Positions 8,501 to 17,022 of a stretch of 64,000 nt of DNA are shown here, piece after piece (position 1 is the stretch's first letter; every line of letters begins with the position of its first letter). Origin of the DNA: Atopobiaceae bacterium (GTDB lineage Bacteria > Actinomycetota > Coriobacteriia > Coriobacteriales > Atopobiaceae); contig JAKVON010000003.1 in NCBI GenBank assembly GCA_022482785.1, positions 186,001 to 250,000 of the forward strand, written 5' to 3'. A program made the translations under genes and the position numbers. Under the pieces are notes generated by a model. That model was not told the DNA's origin. It worked only from the letters and a program-made list of their open reading frames with translations, and did no database searches.

Positions 8501-8913
8501 CCGTACCATCACCCCCACGAATGCCTTTTGCGACCAAAGGCCGCCGAAATCGGCCTCCCGTGGCCAACGAGGGCATTCGTGGGGTTTTGCGGAGCATGTC
8601 AGCGACTCGGGCAACCCTCCTATCAGGTACTCCCCAAGGGCCGACCCCCACGAATGGGATATGCGACCACGCCCGCACGGCGCCTCACCTAGCCGACGAG
8701 AAGCGATACCGATAGCCTCGTGCTCCAGCACAAGATAAATCTCTGGAGAGTCCTTACGGCTGACAACGTAATGTCATACAGAGTTCATTTTGCTGCAGTT
8801 CAGGAAACCTTGGCTTTTCCCACTCCCCAAATGCGGATGATTCATCTGTATTTTCCGCATTGATGGCCAGGCGCGACACCGAGGATGCGCGGGTCGAGGG
8901 AAGCGAGGCATAA
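8501..8913. other. Intergenic region before adhesin 1, with repeats and a dyad
   Basis: These 413 bases hold no credible gene. The left part contains three copies of a 23-bp motif (listed separately). The right part is less GC-rich and probably holds the adhesin promoter, but I cannot fix -35/-10 boxes with confidence. An 8-bp inverted repeat (AATGCGGA 8830-8837 with 8854-8861) lies about 50 nt before the adhesin start and may be an operator or leader hairpin. GTT-centred half sites reminiscent of LytTR targets occur near 8783 and 8798, but their spacing (15 bp) is not the usual one. Confidence 0.5.
8514..8669. repeat. Three copies of a 23-bp intergenic motif (CCCACGAATG...G-N-CCA)
   Basis: Copies lie at 8514-8536 (+), 8561-8583 (-) and 8647-8669 (+). 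All begin CCCACGAATG and end in G, one variable base, then CCA. A fourth copy at 18257-18279 differs from the minus-strand copy at a single position. The first two copies face each other and so form an imperfect hairpin with a 14-bp outer stem (8512-8525 with 8572-8585). This looks like a small dispersed intergenic repeat. Confidence 0.65.
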
Positions 8914-11900
8914 ATGAAAATGAACAGGTCCCTACTGAACAAGCTCCTCGTAGTCCTTGTGACGGGGCTTATGGTGTTCTCGATGAGCCCGTGGGCACAG
9001 GTGCAGACCGCCTATGCAGAGCAGGCGGCGAGCAGCACCGAGGCTGCGGCAAGCGCGCTGTCGACGGAGGCGGAGTCCGAGCCTGCGACGACGTCCGCAT
9101 CTACGCAGGAGCAGGCATCGACCGCCGCGCAGTCGAGCGACGCCGCCACCGCCGCCGCGGCGACGAGCGACGATGCCGCGACGGCCACGACGCCTACCGA
9201 GCTGACGACGCAGTCCGACGACTCCGCCGCCCAGTCCTCCGCCCCCGTCATCACGACGCAGGGCACCGACGGCGAGACGTACACCAAAGGCACGGCCAAG
9301 GTGACGGGCGTCAACATCGTCGCGAAGGGCTCCACCGAAACGACGGGCAACATCGTCGTCGAGGCCGGATCCAACCCCGGCGAGACGCTCACGAGCACGG
9401 TGACCATCGGCGAGGCGACCAAGTCTGCATCGTCCGTCTGGGTCGCCTTCAAGATCACCGTCCCCAAGACGCTTCCCTCCGGCGGTGCGGTCAACATCAC
9501 CTCCGGCTCCATCCTGGACATGGCGAACGGAACCGCCACGGCGACCGCGACCGACGACGGCAACGGCAACTGGGTCCTCACGGGCCGCACGCTCGCCGTC
9601 AAGGCCGACGGCAGCAACGTGGTCCCGGGCTCCTTCTCGAGCGACTACAACATCGGCGTCTCGAGCGCGGCCGCAGGCGAGACCCTTCAGGTGACCGAGG
9701 AGGCATGGCTCTACACGGACGGCGAGGATAACGCGCAGACGGGCACGCGCACGATTGAGTACACCACCACGCCGAAGTACGACACCCAGTCCGCGACGTT
9801 CAACAACACCTCCTCGAACACGTCTGGCTGGTACAATGCGACCACGCACGTCTTCCAGACCACCAAGCCCGACGACACGACCGGCTGGACCTATGGCCGC
9901 GTGTGGGCGCTCACCTCTGCCGTGGTTGACAAGGGCAACGAGCGCCTTGATCCGACCAAGCCCATCACCTGGAACATCACGACAAAGGTGCAGACCACCG
10001 CGAATAACGTCACGGTCGACGACACGACCGCGGCAAACCAGCCTGTGCTCCTGGGCATCAAGTCGGCAGATCCCGCGGTGACCACGAGCCAGCTCGGTCC
10101 CGTGAGCGACATGACGCTCGGCGGCGTGATAACCCCGACCGACTTCTATAACTACCAGACCCTCTCCTACAAGGGCGACAACAGCCCGGACGCCTATACG
10201 TTCACCCAGAGCGGGCAGACCGTCACACCCAAGGTAACCCTCTCCTCCAGCAAGGCGGCCACCTGGGATGCGGCAGAGGTCTATGCGGAGTACTTCGTGC
10301 CCGCGGTCTCTGATCCCACGGGCACCACGCGCACCTTCGTGGTGACGCACGACAGCCTTACGGCAACGTCCTATGCCGGCACGACGGTCAACGACTCCGA
10401 CGCGACGGACAACACCTATAGCTACGTCGTCCCGCCCAAGGCCGACTACGACGTGTCCGGCATCTTCACTCGCCTGAGCACGTTCGAGAAGCTAAACACG
10501 GGCAATGCGATCACCGAGACCAACAACGGCGACACGGTCGACATCCGAAACACCATCAAGTTCCAGTTCGACACGAGCACCATTCCCGATTACAACATCA
10601 ACGCCATCAATATCCTGGCCAAGATTCCCGCCGGGATCGAAGCCACCTCGGATGAGGCAAGAACGACCACGAACTACAAGGATTCCTCGGGCAACGAGAT
10701 CAAACCGACCACGCTCTATGCCGTCAAGGCCGACAAGACCGGCTGGGCCAGCGAGTACGAGATGAACCACACGCAGGACTATCAGCTCCGCTACTACGAC
10801 ACCCTTGACGCCGCCAAGGATGCCGGCACCGTCGTCGGCATCCTGTACGAGTGGCGCGGCGGCACCTGGACCTCGAGCAGCAACATCGTCGAGGCCGTGA
10901 AGTCCTACAAGGTGAACAGCGACGCCGGGGTCTTCCTCCCCACCGTCCAGGACGTTCGCGTCTGGCGCGGGGGCACGACGCTCACCACCGCGGACACCTG
11001 GAGCGGCACGGACGGCGCGGCCGTCTCCGAGGACACCTGGGGAGCCGACACCAAGGCGCACAAGGACCTCATGCTTCCCTATGACGATGCCGAGAACACC
11101 TCGGGCGTCTACGAGAAGGACACGTGGGACGACACCACCGGTGCCCCCAAGCGGAACGAGGGGCATACCTGGGGCGACACGGTCTACGTCATGGGCGGCA
11201 CCCTCGCCAACAACAGCACGACCACCAAGCAGCTCAACGGCACCGACATCCGCAAGGCCACAAGCGCCTGGAACGAGAGCTGGCCGACGGCCACCTATGA
11301 CATCGGGTCGAACCAGCGCACGGTCGACCGCGTCTTCGGGTTCACGGTGTCCGGCGCGGGCACGACGTCCCTGAACCTCAAGGCAGACCTTGATACCGAG
11401 ACCGCTGCCTACTACGAGAAAAACACCTCGAAGGTCGCTCGCACCGGCGTCGCCTACCTCAGCACGTCCGACAACCCCGTCACCTATACCCCCAACGCGA
11501 ACCCCGCCCTCGGCGGCACGTTCTCCGGAGGCACCATCATCGATCCCTCCAACTTCACCGTTCCCGGCGATGGCGAGTACCAGATCTACTACACGGACAC
11601 GATCGGCGATGCCACCGATCTCGCCAACGATGCGGTGAGCGGCACCACATACCTCAACTTCTGCAATGTCGATCCCGCCGGCGACTCCACGAAGCTCCTG
11701 AACGACAAGGCCACCCCGGTCTGCTTCAACACCTACGTCACCAGGACCTCGGTCTCCGGCCTCTCGAAGAAGGCGTCCAGCGACTACACGTTCAACAGCC
11801 CCTCCTGGGACAGCACGGTCGACACCACGACGGCTGCCATGGGCAACCTCTATGTGCTCGACGTCCTTCCTTACAACGGCGATGCCAACGGCACGAAGCT

Positions 11901-14814
11901 CAGCGGCTCGTATGCGGTGAGCGGCCTGACCGCCACGACGTCGGCCGCCTCGGGAACGAGCGCGAGCTCCGCGTTCGCGGTGTACTACACCACCGACACC
12001 GCGGTCCGCAGCAGCTATGACGCCTCGGCGTTCAGCCCCTCGACCACCGCGCCCTCGACGCGCGGCGACACGTTCACCGCGAACGGCGTGTCGTGGACCA
12101 AGGCCACCGACAACGGCAACGGCTCCTGGAGCGTGCCTGACGGCACCACGGCCATCATGGCCTGCTCCGACAGCCTCGCGGCGTCTGAGCGCTTCAACCT
12201 CCATGTGGCGCTCTCCCTCACGGGCGCCGAGAAGGGCGACGTCCTGTACAACGCCTCCAGCTACTGCTACTACCCGCAGACCACGGCCGTCGTGACCCCG
12301 CCCGCGGGGGTCTCAGTCGTGTCGCGTACCGTCTCCGGCATCGCGTGGGTCGACAACGACGGTGACGGCGTCTATGACGCCACCAAGGGCGACACGCTGC
12401 TCTCCGGCGTCAACGTGGCGCTCTACAAGGCCGATGGCACCCAGGTCACCAAGGACACCAACGGCGTCGACTACAGCGTGACCACCGCCACCGACGGCTC
12501 CTACGCGTTCGCGAACGTGCCCGAGAACGCGGACGGCTACTACGTCGCCTTCTCCGGGACCGCCCTCGGCTCCTATTCCAACACCACCAAGTCCACGGCT
12601 GCGCCCGATGCCAGCGCCACAGACTCCGACATCAACGCGAAGGCCGACGGCGCCTACAAGACCGACGTGTTCACGACCAAGACCGATGACGAGCTCATCG
12701 CCGCGGGCCTCGCCGGCGTCGACGTGACGGGCGTCAACGGCGGCTTCGTCCCCACGACCTTCACGGTCAGCTACGACTATGGGACCGCGCCTGCCAGCGC
12801 CAGCGCGCTCCCCGCTTCCGCGACCCACTCGACCGGCGACTCCGTCACCGTCGCCGCGGCGGCCACGGCACCCGGCTACACGTTCTCCGGTTGGTCCGAC
12901 GCAAGCACCACGAGCCCCGTCACCATCTCCAACGGCTCGTTCACGATGCCCGCGCGCAACGTGACCCTCACCGGCACCTGGACGCCCAAGACCTATACCG
13001 TCAAGTACGACACCAATGGCGGCACCCCCGCGACCATCGCCGACAAGACCGACGTCAAGTGGTCCGACTCGAGCCTGCTGCCCGCAGAGCCCACCAAGGC
13101 CGGCTTCACGTTCGCCGGCTGGCAGGTCTCTGACGGCGGCACCGCCGGTACCGCGGCGACCGCGACGTCCAAGTACTCGGACCTCGCCACCGACGATTCG
13201 ACCACCTCGATCACCCTCAAGGCCGTCTGGACCGCGGATGCCGACGTGACGATCAACTACAAGTCCGCCGACACCTCGACGGGCACGGTCGACCCGGCCT
13301 CCGAGTCCCTTAACCCCGAGACCGGCTCCGCCGCGGGCTCCACGGCGACGGCCAAGGACGGCTACCACTTCGTGAGCTGGACCAACGCCAGCGGCGACGT
13401 GGTCTCCACCGACGCGTCGTACGTCCCGGCAAAGGTCAACGGCCTCAACGTGGCCGCCACCTACACGGCCAACTTCAAGGCCAACGGCTACACGATCCAC
13501 TTCGACCCGAACGCGACCGACGCCACCGGCTCCACGGCCGACGAGGCCATGACCTTCGGCACCGCAGCCGACCTCACGGCCAACGGCTTCGACCGCCCCG
13601 GCTATACCTTCGGGGGCTGGAACACCAAGGCCGACAACACCGGCACCAGCTACTCCGACAAGGCCAACGTCTCCGACCTCACCACCGTCGACGGCGCGAC
13701 CGTGACGCTCTATGCCGTGTGGACCCAGGACTCCAACGTCGTCATCTCCTATAAGTCCGCGGATGCCACCATGGGAACCGTCGACCCCGGCTCCGAGTCC
13801 CTCGCGCCGGCAACGGGCGTGGCCGCGGGCTCCACGGCGACGGCCAAGGACGGCTACGAGTTCGTGAGCTGGACCAACGCCAGCGGCGACGTGGTCTCCA
13901 CCGACGCGTCGTACGTCCCGGCAAAGGTCAACGGCCTCAACGTGGCCGCCACCTACACGGCCAACTTCAAGGCCAAGGAGTACACGGTCTCCTTCGATAC
14001 CGACGGCGGCACCCCTGCCACCATCGACAGCATCGAGGTCACCAAGGGCACGGTCATCGTCAAGGACGGCGACTGGGCCTCGACCGGCGGCACCGCCCCG
14101 ACCAAGGACGGCTACGTGTTCGGGGGCTGGCAGGTCGTCTCCGCCGGCTCCGGCCTCACGGTTGGCTCCATCCTCTCGTCGACCGACGTGATGCCTGCCT
14201 CCGACGTCGCCCTCAAGGCGATCTGGACGGTCGCGCCGAGCGCCGACGTCGTGGTCACCAAGTCCGTGAGCTCCGGCACCGCGAAGCCTGGCGACACCGT
14301 GACCTACACCATCGTCGCCACCAACAACGGCAATGCCGATGCCGTGGGCTATTGGGTGAAGGACTACGTGCCCGACAACACCACTTACGAGACGAGCGAC
14401 GGCATCTTCGGCGCCACGAACGCGGGCAAACAGTTCGCGAGCTGGTTCTTCGACAGCATCGCCCCCGGCGACTCCAAGACCATGACCCTCACGGTCAAGG
14501 TCGCCGAGTGCCAGGACGGCACGGGCGTCGACAACGTCGCCCTTGGCCAGAACACCGGCAGCACCACTCCTCCCGCGGACGTCGCGGGGACAGACCCCAG
14601 CGGGACCACGTCCAACAAGGCCTCCTTTACGGTGAGCAACCCGAACGCGCCCGCGCAGGGCGTCACCGGAACCACGTCGTCCACGACGCAGTCCTCCACG
14701 TTCCTGCCGACGACGGGTGACGGAAGTCCCGTCCTCCCGATCGCGGTCGCCCTCTCCGTCGGACTCGCGGCGATAGCCGTCGGCGTCTGGCGCAGGAAGA
14801 ACGTCAACCGCTAG
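8914..14814 (+). CDS. Giant LPXTG-anchored surface adhesin 1 (SdrD-B, InlB-type repeats, DUF11)
   Basis: This 1966-residue protein starts at ATG 8914 with a signal peptide (M-K-M-N-R-S-L-L-N-K, hydrophobic core, A-Y-A-E cleavage near residue 36). A Ser/Thr/Ala-rich stalk leads to about 1050 residues of beta-rich adhesin region with no clear family. It is followed by an SdrD-B/Cna-type domain (I-A-W-V-D-N-D-G-D-G-V-Y-D, residues about 1139-1259) and a tandem of InlB/Listeria-Bacteroides-type repeats (residues about 1285-1775, with Y-D-T-N-G-G-T and F-x-G-W). A DUF11 domain spans about 1778-1905. The sorting signal L-P-T-T-G (1931-1935), a membrane segment and R-R-K end the protein, so sortase should attach it to peptidoglycan. 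It heads a four-gene cassette with a LytTR regulator and two membrane proteins. Its DUF11 region is closely similar to that of adhesin 2. Confidence 0.92.
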   Translation: MKMNRSLLNKLLVVLVTGLMVFSMSPWAQVQTAYAEQAASSTEAAASALSTEAESEPATTSASTQEQASTAAQSSDAATAAAATSDDAATATTPTELTTQSDDSAAQSSAPVITTQGTDGETYTKGTAKVTGVNIVAKGSTETTGNIVVEAGSNPGETLTSTVTIGEATKSASSVWVAFKITVPKTLPSGGAVNITSGSILDMANGTATATATDDGNGNWVLTGRTLAVKADGSNVVPGSFSSDYNIGVSSAAAGETLQVTEEAWLYTDGEDNAQTGTRTIEYTTTPKYDTQSATFNNTSSNTSGWYNATTHVFQTTKPDDTTGWTYGRVWALTSAVVDKGNERLDPTKPITWNITTKVQTTANNVTVDDTTAANQPVLLGIKSADPAVTTSQLGPVSDMTLGGVITPTDFYNYQTLSYKGDNSPDAYTFTQSGQTVTPKVTLSSSKAATWDAAEVYAEYFVPAVSDPTGTTRTFVVTHDSLTATSYAGTTVNDSDATDNTYSYVVPPKADYDVSGIFTRLSTFEKLNTGNAITETNNGDTVDIRNTIKFQFDTSTIPDYNINAINILAKIPAGIEATSDEARTTTNYKDSSGNEIKPTTLYAVKADKTGWASEYEMNHTQDYQLRYYDTLDAAKDAGTVVGILYEWRGGTWTSSSNIVEAVKSYKVNSDAGVFLPTVQDVRVWRGGTTLTTADTWSGTDGAAVSEDTWGADTKAHKDLMLPYDDAENTSGVYEKDTWDDTTGAPKRNEGHTWGDTVYVMGGTLANNSTTTKQLNGTDIRKATSAWNESWPTATYDIGSNQRTVDRVFGFTVSGAGTTSLNLKADLDTETAAYYEKNTSKVARTGVAYLSTSDNPVTYTPNANPALGGTFSGGTIIDPSNFTVPGDGEYQIYYTDTIGDATDLANDAVSGTTYLNFCNVDPAGDSTKLLNDKATPVCFNTYVTRTSVSGLSKKASSDYTFNSPSWDSTVDTTTAAMGNLYVLDVLPYNGDANGTKLSGSYAVSGLTATTSAASGTSASSAFAVYYTTDTAVRSSYDASAFSPSTTAPSTRGDTFTANGVSWTKATDNGNGSWSVPDGTTAIMACSDSLAASERFNLHVALSLTGAEKGDVLYNASSYCYYPQTTAVVTPPAGVSVVSRTVSGIAWVDNDGDGVYDATKGDTLLSGVNVALYKADGTQVTKDTNGVDYSVTTATDGSYAFANVPENADGYYVAFSGTALGSYSNTTKSTAAPDASATDSDINAKADGAYKTDVFTTKTDDELIAAGLAGVDVTGVNGGFVPTTFTVSYDYGTAPASASALPASATHSTGDSVTVAAAATAPGYTFSGWSDASTTSPVTISNGSFTMPARNVTLTGTWTPKTYTVKYDTNGGTPATIADKTDVKWSDSSLLPAEPTKAGFTFAGWQVSDGGTAGTAATATSKYSDLATDDSTTSITLKAVWTADADVTINYKSADTSTGTVDPASESLNPETGSAAGSTATAKDGYHFVSWTNASGDVVSTDASYVPAKVNGLNVAATYTANFKANGYTIHFDPNATDATGSTADEAMTFGTAADLTANGFDRPGYTFGGWNTKADNTGTSYSDKANVSDLTTVDGATVTLYAVWTQDSNVVISYKSADATMGTVDPGSESLAPATGVAAGSTATAKDGYEFVSWTNASGDVVSTDASYVPAKVNGLNVAATYTANFKAKEYTVSFDTDGGTPATIDSIEVTKGTVIVKDGDWASTGGTAPTKDGYVFGGWQVVSAGSGLTVGSILSSTDVMPASDVALKAIWTVAPSADVVVTKSVSSGTAKPGDTVTYTIVATNNGNADAVGYWVKDYVPDNTTYETSDGIFGATNAGKQFASWFFDSIAPGDSKTMTLTVKVAECQDGTGVDNVALGQNTGSTTPPADVAGTDPSGTTSNKASFTVSNPNAPAQGVTGTTSSTTQSSTFLPTTGDGSPVLPIAVALSVGLAAIAVGVWRRKNVNR
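13330..13976 (+). repeat. Near-identical 155-bp direct repeat inside adhesin 1
   Basis: Bases 13330-13484 and 13822-13976 are the same except for a histidine-to-glutamate codon change. They encode the repeat around K-D-G-Y-x-F-V-S-W-T-N-A-S-G-D-V-V. The near identity over synonymous sites implies recent duplication or gene conversion, and the copies could recombine to change stalk length. Confidence 0.8.
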
Positions 14815-14837
14815 CGGAGGTGCGGGGGCATCATCCT

Positions 14838-14867
14838 GGGGAGGCACGCGATTCTGTGTGCCTCCCC
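14838..14867 (+). terminator. Hairpin between adhesin 1 and its LytTR gene
   Basis: GGGGAGGCAC (14838-14847) pairs perfectly with 14858-14867 around a 10-nt loop, 23 nt after the adhesin stop. It may terminate or attenuate adhesin transcription before the regulator gene; no U-tract follows. Confidence 0.55.
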
Positions 14868-14889
14868 ACAATGCTCAGAGGAGGAACCG

Positions 14890-15663
14890 ATGCAGATCAC
14901 CATCTGTGATGGAAAAAGCGACGAGCTCAAGCACCTTGGCATGCTCGCGGAGGCCGCCTCCAGGGAGGACGGCCCGGGCCAAGGGGTCGGGATCGTCCTG
15001 TTCTCCAACGAGCAGGACCTTCTCGTCAAGCTCGCGAAGGGGAGGATCTCCCCCGACATCGTCATCGTCGACCTCGACACCCAGGGAGAGGGCATCGAGC
15101 CGGGCCGCAGAATCAGGGAGACGGGATACTCCGGGCCGCTCATCCTGGTCTCGAAGAGCGACGACTACGCGATTCCCGCCTTCGACGTCCACGCATATAA
15201 CTATGTTCTCAAATCGGACGATGACGCGGGCCGCCTACGCCGCATCCTCAAGGAGGCCCTCGCCGAGCAGCGAGTCGCGAGGCGCAAGCAGCTCATCCTC
15301 AACGACCTCACGGGCCATCACAACATCCCGATCGACACCATCATGTACGCGACGGTCAGGAAGCACCTCTGCCTCGTGTGCATCGAGGGCGGCCAGGAGA
15401 TCGAGTTCGTGAGCACGCTCGAGAAGGTCGAGGCGAAGCTTGCCCCCTATGGATTCATCAGATGTCACCGAAGCTATGTCGTGAACGTCGCGATGGTGAC
15501 GAAGTGCCGCTTCGGGGAGCTCACATTGGTCGACGGCGCGAAGGTGCCCGTGGGGAGGAGCTACTACGAGAGCGTCAGGGATGCCGTCGACATCCTCAGA
15601 AGCCAAGTGAACAAGGACAGCGCCTGGGTCTACGACAGCGTGGCGAAGCAGGGCCTCAGGTAG
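14890..15663 (+). CDS. Receiver-LytTR response regulator of adhesin cassette 1
   Basis: This 257-residue protein starts at ATG 14890 after GAGGAGG. Residues 1-120 form a CheY-like receiver: D7 in the acidic pocket, phosphoacceptor D61 in V-I-V-D-L-D, S88 in L-V-S, and K108 in Y-V-L-K. Residues about 140-245 form a LytTR DNA-binding domain (I-P-I-D-T-I-M-Y-A, then F-I-R-C-H-R-S-Y-V-V-N). LytTR regulators typically control surface proteins, virulence factors and bacteriocins by binding direct repeats upstream of target promoters. No histidine kinase gene is adjacent, so it is an orphan regulator. It lies directly after adhesin 1, and the next gene starts only 9 nt after its stop, which suggests co-transcription. 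A paralogue sits in the same place after adhesin 2. Confidence 0.88.
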   Translation: MQITICDGKSDELKHLGMLAEAASREDGPGQGVGIVLFSNEQDLLVKLAKGRISPDIVIVDLDTQGEGIEPGRRIRETGYSGPLILVSKSDDYAIPAFDVHAYNYVLKSDDDAGRLRRILKEALAEQRVARRKQLILNDLTGHHNIPIDTIMYATVRKHLCLVCIEGGQEIEFVSTLEKVEAKLAPYGFIRCHRSYVVNVAMVTKCRFGELTLVDGAKVPVGRSYYESVRDAVDILRSQVNKDSAWVYDSVAKQGLR

Positions 15664-15672
15664 CCTCCCCTC

Positions 15673-16584
15673 ATGAGACGCCTCCTCTCACAGAGGTCGT
15701 TCGGCAGGCTCCTCTCGGGGAGTCTCGTGGTGGTGCTCCTCTCGGCCCTCGCCGTCCCCGTGCTGCCGGCGCGCCTTGCATGGGCCGCCGGAGGGCCCGA
15801 CGAGCCGTGCCCCTCCGGCGGCTCGCACGTCTTCCAGGTAACCATCACGCGGCAGGCGACCGATGACGTGGACGGCGTGATGACCTACGTGTGCAAGAAG
15901 TGCGGCTACGCGTTCACCATGCCGATTCCGCACACGGGGCACGACTGGGGCCCGTGGATCGTCGACGTCGAGCCCACGTGCACGACGAGGGGCAGCGAGC
16001 ATCGCGAGTGCCATCGCTACCCGAGCCAGACCCACTACGAGTACCAGGAGCTTCCGGCTCTTTCGGCGACTGGTGAGCATACCTGGGGCGATTGGGTGAC
16101 GGTGACGGCGCCTACCGCCACGAGCGAGGGGCTGAGGCGCAGGGCCTGCTCCGTCTGCGGGGCGACCGAGAGCGAGCCTGTCCCTGCCGTCGCGGCGGAA
16201 CCCGAGTCGCCTGCGAGCGCCGGGGGCGCGGATGCCGAGACGGCGTCCCCAGACGACGATGCCGCCGCGAGCGTGGCTCCTCGGACGGCCACGGCGCCGA
16301 CGGGGCAGGACCAAGGAGAGGCCGACGACGCGTCTCCCCCGGACGAGGGGCAGCAGATGCTCGGGCCGTTCGTGCTCTCCTTCGAGCCCAACGCCACCGA
16401 CGCCGTCGCGCTTGCGGGAGACGGAATCGCGATCGGCGTGTCAGCGGCCATCCTCGCCCCCATGCTCCCGGCTCTCTGGTGGGCGCGGCGGCGCAAGAGG
16501 GAGGCCCTCGAGCGCTATCTCGAGCGCGCCGCCGCCGAGCCGCGTGGCGTGACGACGATCGACGAGAGCAGGGCGGAGAAATGA
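15673..16584 (+). CDS. Exported Cys-rich single-pass membrane protein, cassette 1
   Basis: This 303-residue protein of unknown function has a signal peptide (residues 1-40, ending A-W-A-A-G). The exported part has spaced cysteine pairs: C-P-S-G-G-S-H, V-C-K-K-C-G, T-C followed by E-C-H, and A-C-S-V-C-G. Repeated H-x-W-G-x-W and G-H-D-W motifs occur with them, a pattern seen in many cell-wall proteins of Gram-positive gut bacteria. A Pro/Ala/Asp-rich linker leads to one transmembrane helix (about 252-275) and a basic cytoplasmic tail (R-R-R-K-R-E-A-L-E-R). The cysteines could bind metal or form disulfides. Its stop overlaps the next start by four bases (ATGA). The paralogue at 54649-55458 has the same architecture. 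A signal-sensing or adhesin-assembly role is inference. Confidence 0.75.
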   Translation: MRRLLSQRSFGRLLSGSLVVVLLSALAVPVLPARLAWAAGGPDEPCPSGGSHVFQVTITRQATDDVDGVMTYVCKKCGYAFTMPIPHTGHDWGPWIVDVEPTCTTRGSEHRECHRYPSQTHYEYQELPALSATGEHTWGDWVTVTAPTATSEGLRRRACSVCGATESEPVPAVAAEPESPASAGGADAETASPDDDAAASVAPRTATAPTGQDQGEADDASPPDEGQQMLGPFVLSFEPNATDAVALAGDGIAIGVSAAILAPMLPALWWARRRKREALERYLERAAAEPRGVTTIDESRAEK

Positions 16585-16880
16585 CGACACTCAACCTCAT
16601 AAGCTTCCTGGCGCTCGCGGCCGTCGTGGCGGCGGGGGCGATCGCCGTGCACGCGACCCGCCGGGAGATGGATGGGTATGACGGGCTGGGCGACGTCGTG
16701 GATGGCGACGACGAGCTTGCCACCGCGGACGTCTCCCTTGGCGACGTGCCGGAAGAGGCCCCTGCTGAGGATGCCCCGACGGAGGCCGAAGACGAGGCGG
16801 GTGCCCAGGCGAACCTCGTGGGGAAGGAGGCGCACGGCATCTTCCGCGACGCGCTCCCCTCGGGTGACGAGGGCCTGTAG
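16581..16880 (+). CDS. Small N-terminally anchored membrane protein, cassette 1
   Basis: This 99-residue protein starts at ATG 16581 and overlaps the preceding stop (ATGA), so the two are probably translationally coupled. One hydrophobic helix (M-T-T-L-N-L-I-S-F-L-A-L-A-A-V-V, residues 1-24) is followed by a basic residue pair and a long acidic Asp/Glu/Ala-rich tail. I recognise no family. The 60-residue paralogue at 55455-55637 shares the start pattern M-T-x-L-N-x-I-S and the D-G-x-x-G-L segment after the helix. A partner role for the upstream Cys-rich membrane protein is inferred from coupling and repeated co-occurrence. Confidence 0.75.
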   Translation: MTTLNLISFLALAAVVAAGAIAVHATRREMDGYDGLGDVVDGDDELATADVSLGDVPEEAPAEDAPTEAEDEAGAQANLVGKEAHGIFRDALPSGDEGL

Positions 16881-16894
16881 CCGCCGGGGGCGGC
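16880..16894 (+). terminator. Short GC hairpin at the end of cassette 1
   Basis: GCCGCC (16880-16885) pairs with GGCGGC (16889-16894) over a 3-nt loop right at the stop codon. It is weak evidence for a cassette-ending terminator, with no U-tract. Confidence 0.35.
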
Positions 16895-16954
16895 ACGAGC
16901 GAGGCGGCTCCCAGGGAGCGGGCTCTCCCGACGCGCCGTTCGCTGCGGACATCC

Positions 16955-16985
16955 TTGACCTGAACCTCGCTTCAGGGGGGATACT
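16955..16985 (+). promoter_or_regulatory. Candidate promoter of the DUF362 ferredoxin gene
   Basis: TTGACC (16955-16960) and GATACT (16980-16985) resemble sigma-A boxes, but the 19-nt spacing is long. They lie 38 nt before the ATG at 17023. Confidence 0.35.
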
Positions 16986-17022
16986 GTTCCCGACTCGCCA
17001 TCACGTCTCGCCGGAGGTATCC

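Noticed and set aside
8501-8913. Classical LytTR direct-repeat binding sites upstream of adhesin 1
   Set aside because: GTT-centred half sites occur, but their spacing (15 bp) is not the usual roughly 21-22 bp, so I do not call them as operators.
12313-14871. An 852-codon minus-strand frame over adhesin 1
   Set aside because: It is antisense to clear InlB and DUF11 repeats, and its own sequence is low-complexity Gly/Arg/Val/Asp.
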